A stretch of DNA of 64,000 nt from Prochloron sp965198675 (GCA_965198675.1 OZ240666.1:806001-870000), one strand, 5' to 3'. Numbered from the stretch's first letter, positions 48,453 to 58,512 are shown. Program-made: numbers and translations. The notes: a model not told the origin generated them from the sequence alone.

Positions 48453-50576
48453 ATGCAAGGAATATTCACCATCAAGCCTAAGAAATGGCTGAAAAGTTGG
48501 ATGGCGATCGCTGCTGCCTTTCTCATCGCTTGGATGCTGATGAGTCCGGTTGCCCTCGCTGAAGGCAAAGATGCCGAGCAACCTACCATCGATGCCAACG
48601 AAGAAGTTCTGAATACTTTAAACTTTGACAACATCGATGATTTTGATCTGGCAACGGAAGGATTCATCGATAAACTCGATCCGGCTCTGATTCCACAAGA
48701 GTCAGGTTCGTTTTGGAATTTGGAACAGTATCAGTTCCTCCTGGAAGGTGAAAGCAATCCCTGGCGGCCAAAAGGGATGTTACCTCCCCCTCCAGACACC
48801 GTGAACCCCAGTCTGTGGCGGCAGGCTCAACTCAATATGCAACACGGGCTGTACGAAGTTGTGCCTGGTATTTATCAACTTCGAGGTTATGACCTGTCCG
48901 TAATGACCTTGGTTGAAGGAGACACGGGCTGGATCCTTATTGACCCCTTACTTTCCAATGAAACTGCTGCTGCGGCTCTAGATTTGGCGAATACCAACAT
49001 CACTGAGATGAATTTGCCGAAGCATCCCTTTCGCAGGCAGCCTTTACCAGTCTCTGCTGTGATTTACACCCACAGCCATACGGATCATTTTGCTGGAATC
49101 AAAGGCATTGTGGAACCAGAGGAGATTCAGTCTACCAGCAACCCCAACGGGATTCCTATTTATGCCCCTGAAGGCTTTTTAGAAGAAGCTGTCAGCGAAA
49201 ATGTTTTCGCGGGCAACGTCATGAGCCGTCGTGCCTCCTACATGTATGGCAACCTGATCGGCAAAGATGAGAAAGGACAGGTGGATGCCGGTTTGGGTAA
49301 AACTACCTCTACAGGTACTATATCCCTGATTGCTCCCACGGATATCATCGATAAAACAGGGCAGAAAATTACGGTTGATGGCATAGATATGGTTTTTCAG
49401 AACGTGCCCGGTTCTGAAGCCCCTGCGGAAATGATGTTCTATTTCCCCGAGTTTCATGCCCTCTGTGCCTCTGAGGACGCAACCCATACCATGCACAACC
49501 TCTATACCTTACGTGGGGCTAAAGTGCGGGATTCCTTGAGTTGGGCCAACTACCTGAGCGAAACCATCGAACTGTTTGGGGACGATGTAGAAGTAGTCTT
49601 TGCTAGTCACCACTGGCCGATCTGGGGCAATGAACAAGTGGTGGATTACTTAAAGAAACAACGAGATTTGTATAAATACATCCACGACCAAACCCTACAT
49701 CTGGCTAACCAGGGCTATACCATGGTGGAAATTGCCGAGATGTTAGAACTGCCCGATTCTCTAGCAGAGGAATGGTACAACCGGGGTTATTACGGTTCTC
49801 TCAACCACAACGTCAAAGCTGTCTATCAATACTATCTCGGTTGGTTTGATGGCAATCCCGCTCACCTCTATTCCCTCCCTCCAGAACAAATAGGTGCCAA
49901 ATATATCGAATATATGGGTGGACCTAGGGCTGCCATTGAGCGAGCCCAGACGGATTTTGCCCATGGTGACTACCGCTGGGTGGCACAGGTAATGAGTGAT
50001 GTAGTCTTTGGCTTCTGCAAGGACAACCTCCCACCTTATATCGATCCCTATTACGACGAAGCAACGGGAAACTGTTTTGATGCCACCCAACTAGAAGCTG
50101 ATGCCCTAGAGCAACTGGGTTATCAAGCAGAATCGGGTCCCTGGCGCAACTTTTTCCTCAGCGGTGCCCAAGAGTTACGGGATGGTGTAGACGACCAACT
50201 TCCTGTCCCCAATACGGTCAGCCCTGATATCCTCCATGCCATGACCTCAGACTTGCTCTTTGACTACCTGGCTATCAGTCTCAATGGTCCGGAGGCCGCT
50301 GATTACGAATACACCTTCAACATGATCTTCCCTGACACCAATGAGGAGTACTTGCTCTCCATTGAGAATGGGGTGCTGGTATACACTTTCGATAAACTAG
50401 CTGTGGATCCCGACACCACGATCATCATAAATCGTAGCGATCTCGATGATGTCATTTTGGGAGAGAAAAACATCAGAGACGTGGAGTTTAGCTATGGTGG
50501 CAAACTCCGCTCTTTCATAAAGTTCCTGTCCCTCCTAGACAAGTTTGACTTCTGGTTCAACATTGTCCTTCCTTAG
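48453..50576 (+). CDS. Alkyl sulfatase-like metallo-beta-lactamase-fold hydrolase
   Basis: 707 residues from the ATG at 48453. N-terminal signal peptide (WMAIAAAFLIAWMLMSPVAL, cleavage near ALA-EG), so exported. MBL-fold domain with VIYTHSHTDHFAGIKGI (HxHxDH zinc site), later Glu/Asp in CASEDATHTMHN and VFASHHWPIWGNEQVVD; then the alkylsulfatase dimerisation domain (GYYGSLNHNVKAVYQYYLGW) and an SCP2-like C-terminal domain. This is the SdsA1/BDS1 layout, which cleaves sulfate from alkyl sulfates such as SDS; the natural substrate is unknown. Confidence 0.9.
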   Translation: MQGIFTIKPKKWLKSWMAIAAAFLIAWMLMSPVALAEGKDAEQPTIDANEEVLNTLNFDNIDDFDLATEGFIDKLDPALIPQESGSFWNLEQYQFLLEGESNPWRPKGMLPPPPDTVNPSLWRQAQLNMQHGLYEVVPGIYQLRGYDLSVMTLVEGDTGWILIDPLLSNETAAAALDLANTNITEMNLPKHPFRRQPLPVSAVIYTHSHTDHFAGIKGIVEPEEIQSTSNPNGIPIYAPEGFLEEAVSENVFAGNVMSRRASYMYGNLIGKDEKGQVDAGLGKTTSTGTISLIAPTDIIDKTGQKITVDGIDMVFQNVPGSEAPAEMMFYFPEFHALCASEDATHTMHNLYTLRGAKVRDSLSWANYLSETIELFGDDVEVVFASHHWPIWGNEQVVDYLKKQRDLYKYIHDQTLHLANQGYTMVEIAEMLELPDSLAEEWYNRGYYGSLNHNVKAVYQYYLGWFDGNPAHLYSLPPEQIGAKYIEYMGGPRAAIERAQTDFAHGDYRWVAQVMSDVVFGFCKDNLPPYIDPYYDEATGNCFDATQLEADALEQLGYQAESGPWRNFFLSGAQELRDGVDDQLPVPNTVSPDILHAMTSDLLFDYLAISLNGPEAADYEYTFNMIFPDTNEEYLLSIENGVLVYTFDKLAVDPDTTIIINRSDLDDVILGEKNIRDVEFSYGGKLRSFIKFLSLLDKFDFWFNIVLP

Positions 50577-50698
50577 GATTTTGTAGTCCAGATTTCCGGT
50601 TTCCCTTCTAGGAGAGGCTAAGGGTGGATGAGCAGTGTCTAACTGACTCATCCACCCTTCGACCTTGCAATTCCCCCACCTGTATAGGTCTACCAGAA

Positions 50699-51418
50699 AT
50701 GGCTAGTAAGCAACGTTTTCGCTTAGGTGTGATGCTGGGAATAATCCTGCTCTTTGCTGTGGTGGAATGGTTGGCAGGGTCTTTGAGCCATAGCCTTGCC
50801 CTGCGCTCCGATGCTTGGCATATGGTGGCAGATTCTAGTGCAATTTTGCTGGCTTTGAGTGCAAGTTGGTTGACCCGCTTGACCTTTGTTCGCCCCTTAC
50901 GGGGACAGCCTCCCTTAGATGCCATCGCCGCCTTTGCTAATAGTCTAGGATTAATTGTCATGGCAGGTTTAATCACTTGGGAAGCAATTCAACATTTGAC
51001 CCAACCGCCAGAACAAATTCTGAGCGGACCCATGTTTGTCACTGCAACCATCGGTCTTGTCATTAACGCCATGGGGATTATTCTGCTCCATGAAGATAGC
51101 CAAACAAATCTTAATGTACAGGGTGCTTTTCTCCATATGTTGGCGGATTTAGCCAGTTCCGTGGGAGTGATTATTAGTGCCATCGCAATTTATCTTTTCC
51201 AATGTTTTTGGCTCGATAGTGCCATGGGTTTACTCATTGCCCTATTCATTGCCACAAATGCCATCCCCTTGCTACAATTAAGCTGGCAACAATGGAAGAA
51301 TAAATCACCTCATTTCAACACCTTGATGATGCCGGAGAGCGGTCGTACAAGTCTCACGGATTTGATAGCTCATAAGCCATCTGGCAATACCTCCGGAAAC
51401 TCTAGAACTGCATCATAG
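50699..51418 (+). CDS. Cation diffusion facilitator (CDF) transporter, altered C terminus
   Basis: About 239 residues from the ATG at 50699 (MASKQRFRLGVMLGIILLFA). Six membrane helices; metal sites in ALRSDAWHMVADSS (D-x3-H-x3-D) and FLHMLADLASSVGV (H-x3-D), as in zinc-exporting CDF proteins. No His-rich loop. From about residue 215 the sequence departs from the family and reads SGRTSLTDLIAHKPSGNTSG, translated from what looks like foreign DNA (see 51370-51440). The cytoplasmic domain is missing, so activity is uncertain. Confidence 0.82.
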   Translation: MASKQRFRLGVMLGIILLFAVVEWLAGSLSHSLALRSDAWHMVADSSAILLALSASWLTRLTFVRPLRGQPPLDAIAAFANSLGLIVMAGLITWEAIQHLTQPPEQILSGPMFVTATIGLVINAMGIILLHEDSQTNLNVQGAFLHMLADLASSVGVIISAIAIYLFQCFWLDSAMGLLIALFIATNAIPLLQLSWQQWKNKSPHFNTLMMPESGRTSLTDLIAHKPSGNTSGNSRTAS

Positions 51419-51440
51419 CGCTCGTGATACATCTCATGCA
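51370..51440 (-). pseudogene. C-terminal scrap of an unidentified minus-strand gene
   Basis: On the minus strand an open frame reads HEMYHERYDAVLEFPEVLPD and GL to a TGA (51370-51372). It looks like a protein end and has no start nearby. It overlaps the end of the CDF gene and may be the fragment of a transposon gene that replaced the CDF tail. Family not identified. Confidence 0.3.
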
Positions 51441-51576
51441 AAATACATCTATTGCAATGATTATATTGAGTAGTAGAGTAGGGTGGGCATTGCCCACCTA
51501 GGGATATTGAGTTAAACCGAAAATAATGGTATCAAATTCTTTCATTTTGGGAGTAAAGCGGTGATTAAAGGATGGG

Positions 51577-54500
51577 TCATACCAGCTCACTCACCAACAG
51601 ATCAATGCACTCCTGAGTATCAGATTGTTGCAGATATTGAGCAGCAATTTCTTCTAGGGCACCCTTGCCACTGTACTGGAAGGCGGCATTATCAAATCCT
51701 TTCTTTTGCTCCTCCGTGACGACAACAAAATCTGTCACGTACTTTTTAATCAAATTGGAGGCTGCACAGTCTCTGGTCAAGATATGGAGGTTAAATCGGA
51801 AGTAGGGAGTTTTAGATGAATCACCAACGATGGCATTGAGCAGAACACGACATACCTTATCCGTAATGTTAGAATATCCGCCAAAAACCACATCTAATAA
51901 CGGCCTACCAATTGGAAAAGTCCAATCCAACATGCCCATATTTTGAGATTCCTGGATATCAAAGCTGAGTACCGTACTACCCGTACCAAAGGCAGCTAAC
52001 AGAACATTGTTGGTTTTAGAGACATCCTCGTCTCCTACATATTCAGTGAGGGCAACTAAGGCAGGGTTATAGGCCACTAATCCACCATCTATTAACGGAA
52101 CACTATCAACCACATGGCTTGGAAAAACACCCGGATAAGCAGAAGAGGCTATCAGCGCATCCACAAGCTTGATCTGATGTTGCTCAGAATTTTCACTATC
52201 AAAGATGACCGGAACGGAATGGATGCAATCGTAGGCCGTGACAATCAGGCGTTTACCCTTGGCTTGGATATCTTTCAAAACCGCATCACCAAAAACAGAT
52301 TCCAGGACTTTTTTAAGTTCCGTACCATCAAACCAAGGGGAACTGAAGGGAAACCGATCGTCGGGTCCAGTTTGAACACTCGGTCGGGGAATCAGGGCAC
52401 TCATCAGTTGGGCTAGTCGTTGCCAAATTTCTTGACCCAGATTAAGGGGTGGAAAAATTTGCGCTCCAGTATTGATTTGTATTGCCTTTATTTCTGCGGC
52501 ACTGAAGCCAAGGGCAAAGCCCCCCGCAATTATAGATCCGGTTGAGGTGCCTGCGAACAAGTCAAAAGAGTCACCAAGAGGACGGTTCGGTTGGGAACTG
52601 GCGGAATCGGTTTGAAGTTTAATTAGAGTCGAGGGAGGTGTTACCACCTCGCCCCTCTCCTACGAACTGTACGTGAGACTTTCACCTCATACAGCTCAGG
52701 TATCTCTATGCCTTTACGGCGCGCTTTACGAGTCCGTCTTTAATTCTCTTCCGATGAATCGTCTGAGCTTGGTGACATTCCCTATGAAGAGCAACTAGAT
52801 TTTTCATATCCCAGTTGTTGTGGTCCCCGTCTTTGTGGTGCAACTCCACCGGACCATCTATCTCCATGAACAATCGGTTGCAATGCGTACATTTCCCTTT
52901 CTGTCGCTTAATAGCTTTAGCGGTTGGTCCCTCATAAAGTTCAGAGTTCCGACCAACCCAATAGGCTATATTCCCATTGAAGGGTGAGGCACTACCTTTG
53001 ACCATTACGTGACTATTCACTTCCCAGGAAACTTTAGGAAATGCTTTATCCACCTGCTCTTTCGTGAGCTGGCGCTTTGCTGCTCCCTTCTTCGCCTTCT
53101 TACCTTCAATGGCTTGACGACGCGCTTTTTCGGCCTCCTTTTGGTCTTGCCTGCGTTTATCTGCCCTTAGTTTGCGCCATAACCATTGGCGCAGTGACCA
53201 TAGAGCGTGTTTTGACATATCGCAGAATTTATGGTAATTCCTCCAGCCACGGACCTGTGTTCCTATTTTCTTTAGCCGAGCTTCTGTGCTCAACTCTTTG
53301 TTCTTCCAGGTTGCTTTAACTTTGGCCTTTATTTCCGCATAATTCTTTTGGCTCGGTGCGGATTTAAATGTTCCTCGTGAGTTGACGCGAAAACGCCATC
53401 CCAGAAAGTCAAATCCATCCGTAGCTCTCCTCATCTCAGTCTTATCTTCGTTTATTCTTAGCCCTCTGGACTTGAGAAATTCGTCTATATCTCGCCTCAG
53501 CTTTTTGGTATCAGCTTTTGATTTACAGATAAAGACCGCGTCATCCGCGTAACGTATACCCCTTATACTTTCAGATTTTGTAAACCCATTCTTTTTACCT
53601 TTGTGGTATTTTTGGGTTCTCGTAATTTGGTCTGACCCTAGGTTCTCGAATCCATCTAGGGCTATATTTGCCAGTAATGGGGATATCACTCCACCTTGCG
53701 GCGTGCCCTTCACACTAGAGGGGTATTCACCACGGACACCAGCTTTAACCGCAATTTTCAAACCTAGTTTGGCTTCAGTTGGTAAGATAACGCCTTTGAG
53801 TATGACTTTGTGGTCAATCTCGTCGAAGCATTTACTGATATCCGTCTCCAGAACCAGCTTATCCTTACCCTTAGCCTTGCTTTTTAGGTTGTCAAATATT
53901 AGCTTCTGTGCGTCCGCAGTACAGCGACCGGGTCTGAAGCCGTAGCTTCTTTCCCCGGCTATAGCTTCATAAGCTGGCTCTGCTGCTAATTTAAGCAGCG
54001 CTTGCCATGCTCTGTCTGCTATTGTTGGTATGCCTAATCCTCGTGTTTTGCCGTTAGGCTTGGGGATGTTTACCCTTCTTAGTTGTTGGTGTCTCCAGTG
54101 GTACCAGTGCTTATTTAGCCTCTGACACAACACCAGACGCTCTCGTGTAGAGAGTGCAGTTTTTCCATCAACTCCGGGGGTCTTCTTCCCTTGATTCAGC
54201 TGTGTTACTTGTTTGACGGCCAAAGCTTGAGCTGCACGACTTCTCAATAGAAGCCGTTGTAAGAGTTTGACCTTAACTTTCTGATTGTATGCAAGCGCTT
54301 TGAAGATACTCCTCTGTAATCGAAAGACCTGACCCCGGAATCGCTTCCACGGCAAATCTTTCCAGACATCGTCAGCCTTCAGACTTATCTTTCTACCCCG
54401 CAGGAATACTGCAAGGTGAAGTTTTAAATCCTCTATGCTGCGGTATTCGATTGGGGCTACCTTAGTGCTTTGCACAGCTTAAGCTCCTTAATTCGCTCTG

Positions 54501-57500
54501 ATAATTACATTGTGTGTCTTCTCTTTAGAAACCCTCGGGCAGTTACGCCCTCTCTTACCCTCGCTCTTCCGTTAGGCTGTTAATCAAGCAGCCCCACCAC
54601 CTCACATGTTGGGCTTGGAATCCCCTGTTTTAGTCGAAGTCGAGCGAGTTTTTACTCGTTCCGAATGAACTATTGTTACGAACCCTTGGGGACTCACCCT
54701 TTGACCCACTACCAACTCAGGAATGTAAGTGGCAAACACTTACCCTTACGAGTCTTTATTCGGTGTCTCTTCTGTCGTATATAACGGCCTTCCGACAGTG
54801 TCGGAACTTAGGTCTTTTCTCAGATGATTCACGTTAAGTTATCCCTGTGTTCTCCCTATTAGCGGAAGTATCTCTACCTAACCGTTCGGTCGCACTTTAC
54901 CGCCCTGTTGCCAGCTTCAGCCTGGTGATTAACCTCACTGTGGCCAGATAAGGATTCACGCGATTCCCACGCGGGAGAGACTTGGTTTCACGATTCCTGA
55001 CCGTGTCCTCACTCTCATAATTCATTCAGTTGTCATGGTTCGGTAATCACTGCCTTAGAGTTTCGGAGTTCCACTTTAGTTCTCCTAATTTCCCTCGCAT
55101 TTCCCTTGCGGGTCTAGCGCTCAGGTAGTGACTCAGAGTTCTGTTTTTCAGCCCCTTTCGGTGGCTTAGATTAACAGTCCCGATGTCCCAAAACCAAGCC
55201 CCTGCTTATGTTTGGCTTACGCCTCAGCTTTCACAGGGAACGAGCCGCACATTAGAGTCGAGGGAGGTGTTACCACCTCGCCCCTCTCCTACGAACTGTA
55301 CGTGAGACTTTCACCTCATACAGCTCAGGTATCTCTATGCCTTTACGGCGCGCTTTACGAGTCCGTCTTTAATTCTCTTCCGATGAATCGTCTGAGCTTG
55401 GTGACATTCCCTATGAAGAGCAACTAGATTTTTCATATCCCAGTTGTTGTGGTCCCCGTCTTTGTGGTGCAACTCCACCGGACCATCTATCTCCATGAAC
55501 AATCGGTTGCAATGCGTACATTTCCCTTTCTGTCGCTTAATAGCTTTAGCGGTTGATCCCTCATAAAGTTCAGAGTTCCGACCAACCCAATAGGCTATAT
55601 TCCCATTGAAGGGTGAGGCACTACCTTTGACCATTACGTGACTATTCACTTCCCAGGAAACTTTAGGAAATGCTTTATCCACCTGCTCTTTCGTGAGCTG
55701 GCGCTTTGCTGCTCCCTTCTTCGCCTTCTTACCTTCAATGGCTTGACGACGCGCTTTTTCGGCCTCCTTTTGGTCTTGCCTGCGTTTATCTGCCCTTAGT
55801 TTGCGCCATAACCATTGGCGCAGTGACCATAGAGCGTGTTTTGACATATCGCAGAATTTATGGTAATTCCTCCAGCCACGGACCTGTGTTCCTATTTTCT
55901 TTAGCCGAGCTTCTGTGCTCAACTCTTTGTTCTTCCAGGTTGCTTTAACTTTGGCCTTTATTTCCGCATAATTCTTTTGGCTCGGTGCGGATTTAAATGT
56001 TCCTCGTGAGTTGACGCGAAAACGCCATCCCAGAAAGTCAAATCCATCCGTAGCTCTCCTCATCTCAGTCTTATCTTCGTTTATTCTTAGCCCTCTGGAC
56101 TTGAGAAATTCGTCTATATCTCGCCTCAGCTTTTTGGTATCAGCTTTTGATTTACAGATAAAGACCGCGTCATCCGCGTAACGTATACCCCTTATACTTT
56201 CAGATTTTGTAAACCCATTCTTTTTACCTTTGTGGTATTTTTGGGTTCTCGTAATTTGGTCTGACCCTAGGTTCTCGAATCCATCTAGGGCTATATTTGC
56301 CAGTAATGGGGATATCACTCCACCTTGCGGCGTGCCCTTCACACTGGAGGGGTATTCACCACGGACACCAGCTTTAACCGCAATTTTCAAACCTAGTTTG
56401 GCTTCAGTTGGTAAGATAACGCCTTTGAGTATGACTTTGTGGTCAATCTCGTCGAAGCATTTACTGATATCCGTCTCCAGAACCAGCTTATCCTTACCCT
56501 TAGCCTTGCTTTTTAGGTTGTCAAATATTAGCTTCTGTGCGTCCGCAGTACAGCGACCGGGTCTGAAGCCGTAGCTTCTTTCCCCGGCTATAGCTTCATA
56601 AGCTGGCTCTGCTGCTAATTTAAGCAGCGCTTGCCATGCTCTGTCTGCTATTGTTGGTATGCCTAATCCTCGTGTTTTGCCGTTAGGCTTGGGGATGTTT
56701 ACCCTTCTTAGTTGTTGGTGTCTCCAGTGGTACCAGTGCTTATTTAGCCTCTGACACAACACCAGACGCTCTCGTGTAGAGAGTGCAGTTTTTCCATCAA
56801 CTCCGGGGGTCTTCTTCCCTTGATTCAGCTGTGTTACTTGTTTGACGGCCAAAGCTTGAGCTGCACGACTTCTCAATAGAAGCCGTTGTAAGAGTTTGAC
56901 CTTAACTTTCTGATTGTATGCAAGCGCTTTGAAGATACTCCTCTGTAATCGAAAGACCTGACCCCGGAATCGCTTCCACGGCAAATCTTTCCAGACATCG
57001 TCAGCCTTCAGACTTATCTTTCTACCCCGCAGGAATACTGCAAGGTGAAGTTTTAAATCCTCTATGCTGCGGTATTCGATTGGGGCTACCTTAGTGCTTT
57101 GCACAGCTTAAGCTCCTTAATTCGCTCTGATAATTACATTGTGTGTCTTCTCTTTAGAAACCCTCGGGCAGTTACGCCCTCTCTTACCCTCGCTCTTCCG
57201 TTAGGCTGTTAATCAAGCAGCCCCACCACCTCACATGTTGGGCTTGGAATCCCCTGTTTTAGTCGAAGTCGAGCGAGTTTTTACTCGTTCCGAATGAACT
57301 ATTGTTACGAACCCTTGGGGACTCACCCTTTGACCCACTACCAACTCAGGAATGTAAGTGGCAAACACTTACCCTTACGAGTCTTTATTCGGTGTCTCTT
57401 CTGTCGTATATAACGGCCTTCCGACAGTGTCGGAACTTAGGTCTTTTCTCAGATGATTCACGTTAAGTTATCCCTGTGTTCTCCCTATTAGCGGAAGTAT

Positions 57501-57983
57501 CTCTACCTAACCGTTCGGTCGCACTTTACCGCCCTGTTGCCAGCTTCAGCCTGGTGATTAACCTCACTGTGGCCAGATAAGGATTCACGCGATTCCCACG
57601 CGGGAGAGACTTGGTTTCACGATTCCTGACCGTGTCCTCACTCTCATAATTCATTCAGTTGTCATGGTTCGGTAATCACTGCCTTAGAGTTTCGGAGTTC
57701 CACTTTAGTTCTCCTAATTTCCCTCGCATTTCCCTTGCGGGTCTAGCGCTCAGGTAGTGACTCAGAGTTCTGTTTTTCAGCCCCTTTCGGTGGCTTAGAT
57801 TAACAGTCCCGATGTCCCAAAACCAAGCCCCTGCTTATGTTTGGCTTACGCCTCAGCTTTCACAGGGAACGAGCCGCACGCGTTAAGTTCCTGTTCAATC
57901 TGGTCTAGGATTAAAGAAGTTAGATAACCCCGAAAACCACCACCATCACAGGAAAAAATTGTATATCTTTGAGTCTCGTCCAT
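51577..57983 (-). CDS. Patatin-like phospholipase, split by two tandem group II introns
   Basis: Exon 1 is 57880-57983 (104 nt, MDETQRYTIFSCDGGGFRGY with the DGGGxRG oxyanion hole). Exon 2 is 51577-52621 (1045 nt). Removing 52622-57879 joins EQELNA to KLQTDSASSQPNRPLGD in frame and gives 382 residues. Exon 2 has the nucleophile FAGTSTGSIIAGG and the catalytic Asp in PLIDGGLVAYNP (DGG). Patatins hydrolyse acyl esters of lipids. Expression depends on intron splicing; without it no active enzyme forms because oxyanion hole and nucleophile are on different exons. Confidence 0.88.
52622..55250 (-). mobile_element. Group II intron, copy 1 (3'-proximal, 2629 bp)
   Basis: On the minus strand it begins GTGCGGCTCG and ends CTCTAAT, matching the GUGYG...AY rule. 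Domain V is the 34-nt hairpin at 52664-52697 (gagctgtatgagg / ctcacgtacagttc arms with a GAAA-type loop). Domain VI follows (52622-52663). Domains I-III occupy about 54476-55250. The maturase frame is in domain IV and ends 8 nt before domain V. Directly abuts copy 2 with no spacer. Confidence 0.92.
52706..54475 (-). CDS. ltrA: Group II intron reverse transcriptase/maturase with HNH domain (copy 1)
   Basis: 589 residues. RT domain with KKTPGVDGKTALSTRERL, LGIPTIADRAWQALLKLA, YGFRPGRCTADA, GTPQGGVISPLLANIALDGF and the catalytic RYADDAVFI; the X/maturase domain (RLKKIGTQVRGWRNYHKFCD) follows. The C-terminal HNH endonuclease has CTHCNRLF, VELHHKDGDHNNWDMKNL and LHRECHQAQT. Intact; it should support splicing, target cleavage and reverse transcription. 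The copy 2 protein differs by one visible residue (Pro here in YEGPTAKAI). Confidence 0.95.
   Translation of the reverse strand: MQSTKVAPIEYRSIEDLKLHLAVFLRGRKISLKADDVWKDLPWKRFRGQVFRLQRSIFKALAYNQKVKVKLLQRLLLRSRAAQALAVKQVTQLNQGKKTPGVDGKTALSTRERLVLCQRLNKHWYHWRHQQLRRVNIPKPNGKTRGLGIPTIADRAWQALLKLAAEPAYEAIAGERSYGFRPGRCTADAQKLIFDNLKSKAKGKDKLVLETDISKCFDEIDHKVILKGVILPTEAKLGLKIAVKAGVRGEYPSSVKGTPQGGVISPLLANIALDGFENLGSDQITRTQKYHKGKKNGFTKSESIRGIRYADDAVFICKSKADTKKLRRDIDEFLKSRGLRINEDKTEMRRATDGFDFLGWRFRVNSRGTFKSAPSQKNYAEIKAKVKATWKNKELSTEARLKKIGTQVRGWRNYHKFCDMSKHALWSLRQWLWRKLRADKRRQDQKEAEKARRQAIEGKKAKKGAAKRQLTKEQVDKAFPKVSWEVNSHVMVKGSASPFNGNIAYWVGRNSELYEGPTAKAIKRQKGKCTHCNRLFMEIDGPVELHHKDGDHNNWDMKNLVALHRECHQAQTIHRKRIKDGLVKRAVKA
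55251..57879 (-). mobile_element. Group II intron, copy 2 (5'-proximal, 2629 bp)
   Basis: Same length and boundaries as copy 1: GTGCGGCTCG next to exon 1 and CTCTAAT joined directly to copy 1. Domain V is at 55293-55326. Two differences from copy 1 were found by eye (52927 g versus 55556 a; 53717 a versus 56346 g). The near identity indicates a recent second insertion or tandem duplication. Confidence 0.92.
55335..57104 (-). CDS. ltrA: Group II intron reverse transcriptase/maturase with HNH domain (copy 2)
   Basis: 589 residues with the same RT (RYADDAVFI), maturase and HNH (CTHCNRLF, HHKDGDHNNW) motifs as copy 1. One residue differs, Ser in YEGSTAKAI. Either protein could act on both introns. 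Plus-strand frames opposite it (for example at 55706 and 56230) are shadows. Confidence 0.95.
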   Translation of the reverse strand: MQSTKVAPIEYRSIEDLKLHLAVFLRGRKISLKADDVWKDLPWKRFRGQVFRLQRSIFKALAYNQKVKVKLLQRLLLRSRAAQALAVKQVTQLNQGKKTPGVDGKTALSTRERLVLCQRLNKHWYHWRHQQLRRVNIPKPNGKTRGLGIPTIADRAWQALLKLAAEPAYEAIAGERSYGFRPGRCTADAQKLIFDNLKSKAKGKDKLVLETDISKCFDEIDHKVILKGVILPTEAKLGLKIAVKAGVRGEYPSSVKGTPQGGVISPLLANIALDGFENLGSDQITRTQKYHKGKKNGFTKSESIRGIRYADDAVFICKSKADTKKLRRDIDEFLKSRGLRINEDKTEMRRATDGFDFLGWRFRVNSRGTFKSAPSQKNYAEIKAKVKATWKNKELSTEARLKKIGTQVRGWRNYHKFCDMSKHALWSLRQWLWRKLRADKRRQDQKEAEKARRQAIEGKKAKKGAAKRQLTKEQVDKAFPKVSWEVNSHVMVKGSASPFNGNIAYWVGRNSELYEGSTAKAIKRQKGKCTHCNRLFMEIDGPVELHHKDGDHNNWDMKNLVALHRECHQAQTIHRKRIKDGLVKRAVKA

Positions 57984-58175
57984 GGGATTGTTTACCAATG
58001 AGTAATGTTTTCAGAAGTGTCAGCCCGTACTGATGATATCACAAATCTCCTCGCTCCCCTTCAAGAACAACAAGATAATCTTTGGTAGTTTTGAATTTCA
58101 TCCTTCCTATCTGCGTTTATCTGTGTTTATCTGCGGTTCCTTTTTTATTTTGTAACATTTTATATCAAATACTCC
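57984..58175. other. Intergenic region upstream of the patatin gene
   Basis: Holds the patatin promoter (minus strand, not resolved) and the first tatctgcgtttatctgtgtt repeat at about 58110. No gene. Confidence 0.4.
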
Positions 58176-58204
58176 TTGACATGCGACGATAGGGAGGTTA
58201 TATA
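58176..58204 (+). promoter_or_regulatory. Sigma-70-type promoter, upstream duplicate
   Basis: TTGACA, a 17-bp spacer and TATATA. It lies after an atctgcg...ctgcggttcc block that is repeated before the second promoter. No intact gene follows before 58327; its transcript would run through about 300 nt of noncoding sequence into phd/relE. Confidence 0.6.
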
Positions 58205-58445
58205 GAGTTAGAGAAATCTCAACCTTGAAAAGCTTCAGTTTTCGTAAACCTTATTGAGGATAGTGGTAAACACCCGGAGACCGGTTTGAGTTGTGGTGGA
58301 GGCTATCAAGCTTTGAACGGACCCATCTGCGTTCATCTGTGTTTATCTGCGGTTCCTTTTTCCATTTCGTAATATTTTCTTCTTGGCGATCGCCATCCCT
58401 GTCCTCTCTTCCTCTGGGGTTCACAAAAAAAAATCCAAATACCCC

Positions 58446-58474
58446 TTGACATTCTTAGGTTTGGGGGCTATATT
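58446..58474 (+). promoter_or_regulatory. Sigma-70-type promoter of phd/relE
   Basis: TTGACA, a 17-bp spacer and TATATT, 38 bp before the antitoxin ATG. The best promoter match seen in the window. Confidence 0.75.
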
Positions 58475-58512
58475 ATACCACCTAGGGATATTGAGTTCAT
58501 AGGAGTCAAGCA

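Noticed and set aside
53077..53945. Plus-strand frames of 80 and 114 codons inside the introns
   Set aside because: They lie opposite the RT/maturase gene in both copies, with no start signals or motifs.
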